Shown one piece after another: positions 1 to 11,100 of a stretch of DNA of 64,000 nucleotides; the first letter of the stretch is position 1, and every line of letters starts with the position of its first letter. The position numbers were made by a program, and so were the translations under genes. The notes under the pieces were generated by a model. That model had not been told where the DNA came from. It did not search any database and worked only from the letters and a program-made list of their open reading frames with translations. The stretch is from Roridomyces roridus (taxonomy: Eukaryota; Basidiomycota; Agaricomycetes; Agaricales; Mycenaceae), in NCBI GenBank assembly GCA_029378245.1, contig JARKIF010000052.1, positions 1 to 64,000 of the forward strand, read 5' to 3'.

Positions 1-507
1 GATTCGTATGCTGGCAAAGGAATAATAATTCAATATTCAGCGAAGAACGAGGGATCGATGACGCACGAGTTTCGCGACAATGGATGCATTCGACGCCTTG
101 AGGTACAGCGTGCACTGGCGCTTTACCTCGGCGTCGTCTCCGACAACGTAGATGTTCGCGTCAATGTTTCCGTTACTGGTCTGCACAGACATGTTCCGCC
201 TCGTCTCTTCCGTCTCGTCGGCTGCCAGGGGGCAAGGAGCGATGAGGGAATCTTGATGTGCGGGTCGATAATGTAGGTGCCCTTGAGACCACCGTTGCTG
301 CGGCTGAGAGAGAGAAAGTTGGTAGGCTGACTGTGTCCAGGATTGCGAAACCCGAGGACGTAGATGACTATGGATTGGCGGAGACTTGGCACGGGTTGTA
401 GCAGGCGGTGGGTCCTCCTGAGGAGTCGACTCAGCTGGAAGAAGAGGGGCAAGGAGTGTGTCTTCAGGACCAACTGCTCGATTGACGACCAAGTCCACGT
501 TTTGCAC
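1..507 (-). pseudogene. DUF7330-family gene, decayed and cut by the window edge
   Basis: This minus-strand copy matches the two DUF7330 genes at 5.3-7.4 kb. It has the FLSLSRS/KGTYIIDP block, the ETEETRRNMSVQTSNG block and a following YVVG...KRQCTLYLKAS block. The C-terminal half lies beyond base 1. The reading frame changes between KIPSSLLAP and ADETEETRR, at a run of five G (228-232). One more base there would restore the pattern of the two intact copies. A second frame change separates the Pro-rich start (PPPATTRAKSPP) from the SLSRS block. The gene is probably a pseudogene, although errors in homopolymers cannot be excluded. The function of DUF7330 is unknown. Confidence 0.7.
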
Positions 508-1050
508 GTCTTTAAGGTCTTTGGAATGGGCGTCAGGGCCCGATAATCATGGTGGAAAGAGTCTGAAGCGATGGTGGCGGGCTGGTGGGACTGTCTGGGC
601 TTTTGAGCAGGGCGTTAGGGTGCTGCTGATGTTCAAGACCATGTCCGGCAGGCCTCCACGAATGGCCCGGCTTCAACGCCCGCAGTGACGGCGCAGCGGC
701 GCAGCTAGGGTGCGCCACATTGCACCCGAAATGGCATGTCCGGCCATCACGGTGATGAATTATCATAGTCCCACGGTTTGTTGCGGCGGGACTATAATTG
801 AACAGGTAAGGCGAGTTTGAAAACAACGCATGTGAGAAGCAAAACTGTCATGTTCAGAATCAAGAATCAAACGGAATCTGACCATCCACCACGGGCTTTA
901 CTCGGAGTCGTGTTGAGAATCAGAAGTAATCCAGAGCGCTCGAGCACGAAAATAGCGTCGCTCACTAACTAAAACATTTGCGGAAACCGACATGGTCGGC
1001 GGCGGCGTGCAGGGAATACCAAAAAAAGCCAGTCACCTACTACATCATGA
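508..1050. other. Intergenic, no gene seen
   Basis: I see no supported gene here. Around 855-905 there is a short, very degenerate relative of the tRNA-like repeats that follow, with a box A-like GTGGTGGATGG and a GTTTGATTC on the minus strand. Confidence 0.4.
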
Positions 1051-1137
1051 TCACCCGACCCCGATCGAACGGGACTCCCTTGTAGTTGAGTCACTGCGAG
1101 CAGCTCGTCCAGGTGCGGACCCCGCCACGAGTGCTCC
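1051..1137 (-). repeat. tRNA-like Pol III-type repeat, copy 1
   Basis: On the minus strand a GTGGCGG box A-like start is followed about 55 nt later by CCCGTTCGATCGGGG, a T-arm/box B-like hairpin. A seven-T run (plus-strand A run 1021-1027) lies about 25 nt further on. The full cloverleaf is poor, so this looks like a tRNA-derived repeat rather than a working tRNA. Confidence 0.5.
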
Positions 1138-1308
1138 CTGCTCGTGGACGCAGGTCTAATTCCTGAGAAAGTGGAGCCTACTCACAATACACGGAAAGCT
1201 CATGAATAATCTTTCGTGCAGCCAACAACTTCGCTGCTCGGAAGGGGAGAGGGTATAGCGTTCACCGGGAACCATCAGCAAACAAAAAAACTCAGTCAAA
1301 TCCAGTCA

Positions 1309-1400
1309 TCGCCCGACCCGAATCGAACGGGATCTCCTGCTGGACTGAACTTGAAACGTCGAAGAACATTTGGCAGGTGGGACCAACCGCCACGGGCTTC
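1309..1400 (-). repeat. tRNA-like Pol III-type repeat, copy 2
   Basis: This has the same layout as copy 1. It starts with GCCCGTGGCGGTTGGTCCCACC, has a CCCGTTCGATTCGGG hairpin and then CGGGCGA, and a seven-T run follows (plus-strand A run 1284-1290). GCCCG at the start can pair with CGGGC at the end, as a tRNA acceptor would. Confidence 0.5.
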
Positions 1401-2005
1401 CTACCCAGAAACAATGTCGCAACTTTTTCTTCAGGTATGTGCTGAATCGGTTATTAGTGAAGGATATCGGCTCTGACGGGACCTGATCAGGGCATATATG
1501 CGAGAACTTGGTCGGTATCAGGACGAATACGGACCCGTCGACCCGATATCCTTCGGGAATTCCGATTCAGGTCTAATCGAGGGAAAAAGAAAGTTGCGAC
1601 AAAAGACTCTGTGATTCCCTGGGACCCTGGAGATCCAAGGATTGAACCGATCAAGCCCGAAGAAAGGGGATGAAGAGATGAGATGGGCGGTGCCCTCCAC
1701 ACTACACAAAACTTCAATCAAGGGTTGGTTGTAACCTCGTCCCCGCGGGCCCGAGTCCCACCGTCACCTGGATGGCCGCGGAGGTTAGGTATGGCATGAA
1801 GAAGTGTGTTGGATTGGAACTCGATGACGGATCGTAAGAAAAGTATGTAGTAACCCAGAGCGCAAGAATAAAGAGTCGCCCACCGGATGATGACAGCGTC
1901 TGCCGAGAGCATTTGCTCCAATCGAATTCGCAGTTCAACGAAAATATTCAGAGTTTCAGCGGGCTGCATGAGAGGTCAAAAGCAACGACCCCAGGAAGTA
2001 CGAAA

Positions 2006-2090
2006 TCACCCGACCCGAATTGGACGGGATTGCCTGATAACCAGTGCCCAATTACAAGCAACTTTGGTGGGGCCATCCGCCACGGGTTTC
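2006..2090 (-). repeat. tRNA-like Pol III-type repeat, copy 3
   Basis: AACCCGTGGCGGATGG is followed by CCCGTCCAATTCGGG and CGGGTGA, in about 84 nt. TGGCGGATGG fits a box A pattern. The T-loop has drifted from TTCGATT to TCCAATT. A TTTT lies downstream on the minus strand. Confidence 0.45.
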
Positions 2091-2265
2091 CTTAACAAAA
2101 CGAGGAAAGTGATACTTACATGGGACCGCTAAATCCTGATGCAGGGCGAAATTAACACAGGAGCGCACGAGCAGGGTCGTGCTGAACATTCAAGGGTTTG
2201 AAGGACAGACGAGACAAGTAAGTAAGAAAAATTGCCGTTTGAGTCGGAGAACTATGAGACAACAA

Positions 2266-2385
2266 CCCCCGACCCCGACTTGAACGGGTGCCGTACCTTC
2301 AAACTGGATGAAAAGGCAGAACAGACGATCTCCAGGAGTGTTATAAGATTTAGCTGTGGACCCACCCCTGGTAGACAGCGGAAGA
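2266..2385 (-). repeat. tRNA-like Pol III-type repeat, copy 4 (degenerate)
   Basis: The 3' hairpin (ACCCGTTCAAGTCGGGGTCGGGGG on the minus strand, spanning 2266-2289) is clear. The 5' part (GGGGTGGGTCCAC) is weaker and the spacer is longer than in the other copies. A TTTTT follows on the minus strand. Confidence 0.4.
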
Positions 2386-2598
2386 TGGGTGCAGACTGCA
2401 CAAGATCCAGAGGATTCGGGTAGTACCTCGTTGCGAGACACCACAATGTCCCCTCCGTTTGCGCGCAGAAATCGTCGACCAATGTCTCGACTCAAGTCAG
2501 CCAAGTCTGCTTGTTCTCATCGCAAATCTCCCCGTCTATTATGATAATTACGCTAAACAAAAACTATGCGGGCACGGCCAGTCCATCGAACTTTGTCG

Positions 2599-4808
2599 TC
2601 AAAAACACAACGTTCTTGTTGTCGTCCTCAAAATCCTGATCCTCCTCCGAATCATGAGATGCAAACTCGAAAAACTCATCTGAAGCGGCGTACTCTCTCC
2701 TCCATTCGTGACTCCAAGAGCATTGCCGTATCGTCCCCAGGACATCCACCATTCTTGGGCATCGTCGGACGCGTCGTAACTGAACCTAGGAAGCGAAAAG
2801 CAGGGTCAAAACCCATCAAGTACAAATGAAAAAAGAAACTTACACCTCTCTGAAATCGTCCAGCAGACTCTCAAGGTTACCCTCGAACGTGTTTTCCTGA
2901 CCAGCGTTCACGCTGGCGAGCAAAGCCGTTTCGATGGCCTCCCTCGCAGGGCCTTCAGGTAGGCACAACAGCTCGCGGAGGTCTTTCTCCCCCACTTGGA
3001 TGCGACTGCACCGCGTTTCCCTGCCAAAAATCTATTAGCCATGATTGGGGCGTTTGAAGGAGACGACCCAACCTGTGCTCTTGGAAGGCCCGGAAGAATT
3101 GAGGCACTCGACTAGCACTCCGAGTATGTGAAAACAGTGTTCCGACGAAGACACCGTCTTCGAGAGAACAAGAGTACGCATGCATCGAGCCGGGCTTGAA
3201 TCTCAGAGTGAGAAATGGATATTTCAAGCAACCGATGTCCGTGCTTACCGCAAACGGATGTGCTGCATCGCCGATAGCCAACACCCTCCCACTCTCAGAG
3301 ATCCACGATTCCAACTCGTAGTGTTCTTTAATTTGTATGCAAGTCGCTGTTCCAGCCAGCGCGGCCATTTTGTGGACGCTGTATAGGCGTTCATCGATGA
3401 GTATGGGACTTGCGACAATTACGCACTGGTCGATATGTGGACCAAGAACATCCGTGAGCTTCTTCTGTGCCGCCGACGTCCACGGGGTATCCCCCGCGCC
3501 GTCCGGTGTCCAAAGCACGAGTGCTAGATCTTCGTTCTTGCCCTGATAACAAAGTTAGATTCAGACACCATTGCCGTGTGGGACGAGCTGCGCACCAGGG
3601 TGAAAGTTCTCAGGCCTCGGCCTGACATGGTCCAGCATGTTTGCTAAAATTCCAGAATTTCAGTGCCTGAAGACGAAGGGGGGCATGGACCGACATGAGG
3701 AAAGTCGCAAACGAAACCCAAGCCGTTTTCGTACGCAACAGCCTTGGGAATACTCGCACTGACGGCAGGACGTCAGTATCTCATGCCAGCATAGAAAGTC
3801 CGATTCCACGCACTTGTAAACCGACATCCCGGTCAACGTCTCGGCCTCGTCCGGTGTCACGCCCTCCTCTTCCATCAAAGCCCGGCGAATAATACCATTC
3901 ACACCATCTGCTCCGATGATACCGTCCGCTTTGTGGACTTGCCCAGACCGCAGCGTTACGGAGGCCGCGTTGCAATCGAGCTCCACGACCTCCGCTCCGA
4001 AGACGACAGTCACAAGCGAGGGTGCCGCGTCTCCGGAACTCGGTCTTACGGCAAAATCGTACAGCAGGCGGACGAGTTCCCGGTGCTGGGAATCATAGAA
4101 GATCAGACTGGGAAACGCAAGAGATGGTGGGTGTGACGCACCTCGATTTGCCTATACCCTCCCCGCGCCTCCTGCAACATCTCGGGATCCCAGCGATTGA
4201 CTCCTAAGTGATATCGTTCAGAGTCGGCTCATGGCCTTGACTGGTTTTCGGACGGACCTAAGAACATATCCCGATCATCTAATCCCGGGTCAGGGAAGAA
4301 TGAAAAAGAACAATTGGGCGCACAACGTACATTTGTACACTGCCATTCCAGCGTTATGCGTGGACTTGGCATGGAGCTCAGCCTCCAATCCCCAGTCGAT
4401 GAATATCTTGCAGGCGTTGGGAGGCATCCTGGAAGTTGTCAGCGGCGGGCAGAAACTTCGGCGGGATCCTTACATAGCACATCCAGAACCGCTCGGCACC
4501 TATGTCCATCGATTCAGCCTGAGCGCTCAAATACAGTGAGGTGTAAGCACTCACCGAGCCCACTCCGCCCAGTTGCCGGTCCTTCTCCAATACGAGGACA
4601 TTATGTCCCGCCTGCTTGAGGGCGATGGCTGAAGCGAGGCCTAACGACAGCCAGCGCATCCATCATCATCCGTTCGCCACCCTGAGACCGCAGAACTCAC
4701 CTGACACGGAAGCGCCCACGATTATCTGTGGGAGAAAGGTCCAAGTGAGTCCACACCGTGTGTCGAGGAGCGTACAAAGTTAATCCTTGATTCCGAGGCC
4801 GTGTTCAT
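2599..4808 (-). CDS. FAD-dependent monooxygenase (FAD_binding_3 type)
   Basis: This is probably a cytosolic flavoprotein hydroxylase of the salicylate-hydroxylase-like class that uses NAD(P)H and O2; the substrate is unknown. Exon 1 (4776-4808) encodes MNTASESRINF. Exon 2 (4701-4725) begins the Rossmann motif GASVSGLASAI, continued in exon 3 (4555-4640), which ends in LEKDRQLGG. A 26-nt exon (4474-4499) and the next (4331-4428) give SGCAMMPPNACKIF. Then follow HLGVNRWDPEML, the DG-type motif GIIGADGVNGIIRRAL, and the GD motif LAIGDAAHPF, which contacts FAD ribityl in this family. The last exon contains FSYDASDDAQEWW and stops at 2599. At least eight short introns are needed; those between 2.8 and 4.2 kb are approximate. 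The three FAD-binding signatures support a working enzyme. Confidence 0.85.
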
Positions 4809-5254
4809 TGGGTGTGGAAGAGCGGGAGAAACGAGGGTGGAAAGATGGACGGAAGGCTGCGACGTCGGAAGTCATATGGGCCGCGGGAGATACTGGTGAC
4901 ATGAGAAACTGCCAGTGCGTTGACGACAGCAAAGATGGCCGTGCGTTACATAAAAAAACAAAGAACAAAGTGATCAGAATTTAGACGCCGCTTACATGTG
5001 CTCTTTTGTGATGGATTTCAGCGGTGCTCGGTAGGGGCTGAGCACCGCGGATTTTACCTGCACCCAAGACAAGGTTCTGCACCCGCAGAACGAGTCTGAA
5101 ATTACGGGCGACGAACAATCAATACACTGATCCGATTCCCAAGATAGAACGGGCTGAAGCGCTCATTTCCGGTTCCATTCCACTCACTAATTTTGAGGTT
5201 CATTAGTGCAATGTGCAGTCAGGATTGGAAACGGAGAAAATCATACGCGTCAAA
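4809..5254. other. Intergenic between two minus-strand genes
   Basis: This holds the 5' flank of the monooxygenase and the 3' flank of the next DUF7330 gene. No further gene is seen. Confidence 0.5.
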
Positions 5255-6272
5255 TCAACGTCGTCCCAACCACTTTCCGACAAACGTTGGAGCCTGAATG
5301 ACACCCACGCCCTTCTTTCCCTTACCGTTCTTTCGCTTTCCCGCGCTCGGCCTCTCTTCCACCTCAGTCACCGCCTCCTCATACTGCACCCTAATCGCCC
5401 CATGCGTATTCTCCAAAATCACCTCATCACCCATCCACTGCCCATCCTCATAATCAGAAAAATCACCAACAAAATACATGCGCCTGCCTTCAGCAGACTC
5501 CGAAAAGACCGTGGTATCTGCAGCGAGCTCATCTGCAAGCCGCACAGAGCCTAGACGCGTTCGCACAGTGAGTGGACCGCGGAATGACCTCGGCAGATGC
5601 AGCGTAATAGAACTGTGGCGTCCGTGTGCATGCAAATGAATAGGTGGCCGTGCGACCGCTGCTGCGCTTACCGCAGCCGAGTGCTTGTCGTGGAATAATT
5701 AAAATTCCACTTGTCGAGGAGTGAATTCCAAGCGACGTACGAGCTTAGTAGAGATTGACGCATATGCCGAGGTCAGGTATAGTGTACACCTGCGTTGTTT
5801 CGCATTGGCGTCGGTGTTGCCGACAACGAATATGTCCACCGAGATGGAACCCGTGCTGGTCTGGATCGACAAATTCCGGCGACTCTCCTCAGTCTCCCCC
5901 TCCGCGAGCGGCGGAAGGAAGGACGAGGGAATCACTATACTGGGGTCGATCACATACGTTCCTTTGACAGAACTTGTGCTGCTGCGGCTCAAAGAGAGGA
6001 AGTTTGTCGCCTTGACGATGTGCGCAATCGTGCCGAGAGAGTATGACGCTGTCGAGTCGGTGGAGGAGGCAGATACCGCCGGCGGCCGCGATATGGTGTG
6101 AACTTGAAGCGGACGGAGTGGTGAATCGTATGCAGGCGGTAGCTCCTTCTGGAATAGTGGCAGGTGTTTGCGTCGGAGATTGGAAAGAGTGTGAATGACT
6201 TACGGCTCCGGTTCTCACAGACGGGTTCACTGTCCTATGCACCTCTGTGACGCCTGAAGAGGAGAGAGACAT
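5255..6272 (-). CDS. DUF7330 domain protein
   Basis: The model has exons 6204-6272, 5741-6148 and 5683-5255, all joined in phase 0, giving 301 residues. The introns are 55 and 57 bp (GTAAGT...CCAG and GTACGT...AAG). The protein starts with MSLSSSGVTEVHRTVN, then ELPPAYD, NFLSLSRSS, KGTYVIDPSIVIPSSFLPPL, ETEESRRNLSIQTSTGSISVDIF, SSITLHLPRSFRGP, FVGDFSDYEDG and a basic C-terminus. The second half looks like repeated beta strands (adhesin-like GSI...V patterns). No signal peptide or TM segment is visible. Intron positions and phases match the neighbouring copy, so they arose by tandem duplication. The function is unknown. Confidence 0.8.
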
Positions 6273-6470
6273 GGGGAGGTCAAGGCGGGAGGGTAACCTG
6301 AGGGGGTGCGATTGAGTCGCAGGACTGTCAGTCTATATTCGCAAGCCCCAGCCCAAGAATGGGAACGAGAACACATCGGTCGATGCGCCACCGAAGCTCA
6401 AAGCTAACTAAACCTCGAGCCGAGTAATTTAGACATGATACAACAAAAAAAGAAAGAAAGGATCATACAC

Positions 6471-7425
6471 TCAAAGTCCGAGCAACTTGCCGAAAAAGGA
6501 CCCTTTGCCCTTCCCTTTGCCGCTCCCCGATTCCGACTCTGATGCCTCGTTAACGGCCGCCTCATACTGCACCTTCACCGACCCATACGTCGTCTCCAAA
6601 TGCGCTTCATCTCCCAACCAAAGCGCCCCCTCCTCCTCGCCCTCGTAATCAGAAAAATCACCGACGAAATATCTGCGCGTGCCATCGACTTCGGAGAAGG
6701 TCGTCGTAGCAGCGTCGAGGGAAGACGCGAGGCGCACGGAACCGTATTGGGTGTGAATGGTGAGCGGGCCGCGGAAGGAGAGTGGGAGGTGTAGAGTTAT
6801 AGATCCGTTGGAAGATTCGGCACGGATGGTAAAGGGCGGGCGGGCGCCTACCGGGGCGGCATGCTGTGCATGTCGATGAACATTCAGGATAAGACCGTCA
6901 AGTCTGGCACTCACCAGTCTGGCCGAAATGGAGCCATAGGGTGACTTGAGGAATAAGGCACACTTGCGTTTGACGCATCCATCGCCCACGACGAAGACGT
7001 CTACGTTTATCGAGCCCGTACTCGTCTGGATAGACATATTCCGCCGCGTCGCTTCGGTCTCCCCATCCACAAGTGGTGGAAGCAGCGTAGAAGGGATCTT
7101 AATGCGTGGGTCAATGACATAGGTTCCTTTGACCGAGTTGGTGCTGCGACTCAGGGACAGCAAGTTTGTCGGCTTGACGGTGTCTGGGACGACTGGGTAG
7201 TACGGAGATGGGGATGACGATGACGCCGTGGGGAAGGGCGGTGGCGATGACGACGATCCTTGAGGAAATGGCGTGTCGTATGCAGGAGGTAACTCCTCCT
7301 TGACGCGAATCAGTTCATCGGAGACGAGGATGTGAGATGTCTCTTCGCACCTGCCCGACGGCCCGATTCACAGTAACGTCCGTCCTTTGCGCTCCTTTGG
7401 GGTCCGAGTCTGGGGGGATAAGCAT
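6471..7425 (-). CDS. DUF7330 domain protein, second tandem copy
   Basis: Exons 7351-7425, 6915-7298 and 6471-6863 join in phase 0 to give 283 residues. The start MLIPPDSDPKG is chosen because VTVNRAVG follows, as in the other copies. EELPPAYDTPFP leads into LLSLSRSTNSVKGTYVIDP, ETEATRRNMSIQTSTGSINVD, SSNGSITLHLPLSFRGP and FVGDFSDYEG. The tail is Gly/Lys/Ser-rich. The first acceptor is AAG rather than CAG. It lies 198 bp upstream of the copy at 5.3-6.3 kb, in the same direction. It shares no recognised catalytic motif with known enzymes. Confidence 0.8.
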
Positions 7426-7742
7426 GGCGGTGGCAAGACAAGGTCGGTGTCGATGGTGGGTGCTAGCTGCGCTTTACTTATATCGCGGCTGTTGTTGACG
7501 CTGCTGCGCGCCAAGGCTGCGCAGTGTGATTGATGTCAGGGTCCGATGGCCGAAACTCATTCAGGATCTCGATGGGGCGCATAGTCAAGCGGCGGTCGGT
7601 CTTCGACAGGGAATGGGATGTTGCGAGGCCGTCGCTGTCATGGGCGATGAGGACAATGGGTGGCACAATGAGAGAGAAAAAGACAGCGCGTGGGAACTTC
7701 ATCAATGCCGAGCCTCTGCCGGCGTGGATGTCAAAGCAAACC
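7426..7742. other. Divergent promoter region
   Basis: These 317 bp separate the starts of a DUF7330 gene (minus) and the CDC123-family gene (plus), so both promoters should lie here. The open frame upstream of ATG 7743 could add residues to the CDC123 gene, but no supporting motif is seen in it. Confidence 0.4.
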
Positions 7743-9022
7743 ATGTCTCTCCTAGACTCCATCCGTGCCGGCAAGCAGCTCAGAAAAGTCGGCTCCATAG
7801 CGCACGACGCCAGTGCTCCAAGCCTCATAGGTGACCCTCCTCCGCACCCTCCACTGTTCTCGACTCATCTCGCTTCTAGACACCCTCCAAATCTCAAATA
7901 AATACGACACCCTAGTCCTTCAAGCGAACATCGAAAATTGGAACACCCTCCTCTCTGAATTCACCCCAAAGACGATCCTGGTACCCCTCACGCCCTCTCA
8001 AGGCACCCTCCTCCTCCGTGCATACGAGGCACTGGAAAGCGCAGCACTGGTCGAAGCCATCGACGCCTCCGCAGCCCACTACGTCCAATCCGGCGAGACT
8101 GGGGCTCCGCTCGTCCCTGAGGAGTCTCTTTTACTAGAGCAACTTGGGCAGGAAATTCAAACTGCCATCGACGAGCTGGGCGACGAGGGGTGTTTTGTGA
8201 AGCTGAGTTCCAGGTCACCGAAAGACGCTGCGGCGCGCTCGGGGGTGTTCGAGGCCCATTATAGCAAGGCAGTGCAGGCTGCGGGTCAGCTTGATGATGA
8301 GCAGAGGCTTTGGATTTTGTGCGAGTCTGAGGGTGCGGCGTTGCGATTTAAAGACGCCGCGTCTGTGGTGAGGTCACTCGCACTCAGTGAGCGCGTTTGG
8401 CAGGTACGATCCTTCTTGGGCTTATTTTCAGGAAGAATTTATACCAGCTATAGGACATGACTCTGGCCATGCGCCATCCAGACACCTGGCAGCAGAATAT
8501 CATACTTCGCGAATGGCAGCCCGTTCCAATCGACATGGTTTGTCTTTAATCTTTCCCTGTCTTTCGCATGCTCATGTCTTCCAGGAATTCAGAACGTTCA
8601 TCTCCAAAACTCGGATGACGGCAATCTCACAATACGCCTACCAACTCTGTTCACCCCGCCTCACCACCGCTGAAAAGCTGGATCCAGCCATCGCCGCCAT
8701 ACGCACGCTGTACGAAGACCGCCTGCGTCCCATTCTCTCAGCTTCCCCAGCCTTTGCGGACTGTGTGATTGACTTTGGAGTTATCCCTCCTGAGAGCGAA
8801 GGAGGGGAGTGGAGGGCCATCGTCATCGAGATCAATCCCTTTGAAGAGACGACCGACGGAGGGCTATTTAGCTGGACGCGTGAGCGCCAGCTGATTGAAG
8901 GCACGGAAGAGGGCGTCGAGTACCCCGTTGTGCGGGTGACGGAGCGTAAGCGCACAGGAGCGCTGGCTATGGTGCCGAGTCGGTGGAAGGAGGTTGTGAG
9001 GAGGGTCGAGGGCCGAACGTAG
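7743..9022 (+). CDS. CDC123/D123 family protein with a WH2-like first exon
   Basis: CDC123 proteins are ATP-grasp-like factors; the yeast member promotes eIF2 assembly. Exons 7743-7830, 7880-8403, 8454-8537 and 8585-9022 join in phase to 377 residues. Family features visible are FVKLSSRSPKDAA, the WILCESEGAALRF region, NIILREWQPVPIDM followed by EFRTFISKTRMTAISQYAYQL, VIDFGVIP and WRAIVIEINPFEETTDGGLFSW (the acidic and Asn residues bind ATP/Mg in the family). Exon 1 encodes LLDSIRAGKQLRKV, which resembles an actin-binding WH2 motif. It joins exon 2 in phase, although the donor GTGACC is weak. Without exon 1 no ATG precedes the domain in that frame. The stop lies 45 bp from the stop of the convergent DUF6593 gene. 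Confidence 0.8.
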
Positions 9023-9067
9023 GCGTGCATTAATAAATAGGGATATAACGTACAATTAGCTGTAAGT

Positions 9068-9914
9068 CTAGTCGATCCTGCGTCCAGACTGGAATAGCAC
9101 GACACAGACAACGCACATCTCCAGCAAGTCTGCGTCAATAGCGTCGAGGGATATTTGGAGCATGACCATTTCCTCCTCTTTCACGATGCGGGCTAGCAGC
9201 TCTGGGACGTCGTCCATCATTCTTGGGTCCCATTGGTATAACTACCTCCGAGGTGAGAGTCTGGAGAGTCCATGCAGTGGAGAGAGGAGAGATGACGTAC
9301 GCAGATTGAGTCTGCGCGAGGGACCCAGACATACGTGTAGCCGTGAGCGTACATGACACGGTGGCTGCAGGCAGATGAGCGACGAAGGGGGAGCCCAATC
9401 CCAAGACATACCTGCCATCCTCAGCAAGTTTCAACCAGTCCGCCACATTCTGCCTCTGAAACCCTCCTGCCCGCGTAGCGTCCAGCTGCAGGCGATCACA
9501 GCGCAACTCAACCTGCGCCCCATATTGCCCCTCAGGCCCCGATGCCCACTCGACCCTGGCCACGGGCTTCCCATCATTCGTCCGAAACGCCGTGTACCAG
9601 TGCCCGGGGAGCACCCCTGAGCGGGTGACGACGTGGTAATAAGGTAATGCATTCTCGGTGCCGACAACAGCGCAGTCGAGGACACTGTTGGTGGTGGCAC
9701 CACCGGCGAGGGCGGAGGATGAGGGTGCAAAGTTGAGGACGAGGATTTTCCCGCCGTCGTCGTCGTTGGGTGGTGGCACTGATCTTGGCCTCGGGGTGCG
9801 GTCCCGGTCGTACGCGTCTTGCTGAGACACAGAGCTCGAGGCAGGGTAGTCGTAATGGGAGCTGGAAGCAGCTGGGTATTGTGCGGAGAGTAGAGAAGGT
9901 AGCGGGATGCCCAT
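9068..9914 (-). CDS. DUF6593 domain protein
   Basis: Exons 9412-9914, 9301-9364 and 9068-9241 give 246 residues. An N-terminal low-complexity Ser/Pro/Asp tail (about 60 residues) precedes the domain: KILVLNFAPSS, NALPYYHVVTRSG, HWYTAFRTNDGKPVARVEW, then YAHGYTYVWVPRADSI and LYQWDPRMMDD. The C-terminus is a helical and hydrophobic stretch (ISLDAIDADLLEMCVVCVVLF). The last frame is only reached through the TAG acceptor at 9242, because the preceding frame carries a stop. The pattern fits the Agaricomycete DUF6593 family, whose role is unknown. No signal peptide is visible. Confidence 0.75.
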
Positions 9915-11100
9915 GCTGAAATTGGATTGAGAGTCGGGGATTTTGATAGATAGAAAAAGGCGGCATCTTCTGGCGGTCGTTTTTATAGCTGAGGTAAAAC
10001 AAAGAGCACGGCGAACTGGCCAGGAGTTGAGACGCGAGTATTGTATGGATGTGGTCGGACGGTGAATGGATTATGTAGATTTCATTCGCCGTCGAGAGAT
10101 TATTGGTCCAAGATCGTCGACATGGAGAGAATAGCATCGGTTATCTTACAGTGCATTTCAAAAGATTTCAAAGCGCAGGCTCGGGATTACTAAGTCATCA
10201 ATGATGGTGTCGAGCCGACGGAGTTCAGAGTGGGGCTGGGCCGCTGGGGCTATTCCGCTAGAGCAGTTCAACCGCTAGAAAACCACAGTCACGGACATCT
10301 TGAGTCAAGGAGGTGTCAGCCAGAGTATCCGAGGAGCGCCACTGATCAGCGCTCACCGCCAGCCAAGAAGCAAGAAGGCGCCTTTCCATCAGCAGATGGA
10401 AGATGGGCCGTCAATTTTGCGCCCAGTCGGGCACTGAAAAGCAAGAGCTCCGTGATGATGGGCGTTTTGGATCAAGACGGAGTTGCCGGGATTACAAATC
10501 ACACGGCAATCAAAGCTTCCCCTCCCCCTTCACTGCATACCGCCGACCGGGCTCTTGCTGAGCTCGTGGGACTTGTCTCTCTCCCAGATTCGCATCCCCA
10601 CCTGACACTTTCCTCGGCGACAGCCATCTCGACATGAAGTCTAGTCTCTTGGAATGCTGGAGACTCAGCTCCCGGAGGTTCCTATCAATGAAAAGACGTG
10701 GCCCGTGGCGGGAGGCTTTGACAGATAAATGATGATCATGTCCCGCCCTGGGCTCGGGCGCTCCGGCGGTGAGTACCAAATACCCAAGCCTAGATTTCTT
10801 TCTCACAGACACAAAAGGCCGCGCCAACCGATCGCAATTTGAGAGGTAAAAAGCGCACCGGAGTTCGCAGACCCGGCCATGGATCCCACATTCTCCTTGT
10901 CTTGGCCTGAAAGCGCCGAGACGGGAGCACACGGCCATTCCAGATCGTCGTCGACTCGGTGTATGACACATGCCACGACATGATTCTTGTATTCTGGAAA
11001 ATGCCACCTTCGATGATCGCCAGTACCCGCAATTAAAGGGCCCGTATCACCGAGCCTTCTCTCTCACCGCGCCCACGTAGAGGTCTGAGGTGCGCCTCCC
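9915..11100. other. Divergent intergenic region, about 1.2 kb
   Basis: This lies between the starts of the DUF6593 gene (minus) and the DUF6533 gene (plus). The open frames here, including a 165-codon minus frame at 10510-11007, show no domain or splice logic, so I see no gene. Confidence 0.4.

Noticed and set aside
10510..11007. 165-codon minus-strand frame
   Set aside because: No domain or paralogue, Arg/Ser-rich out-of-frame look, and it lies in a divergent promoter region.
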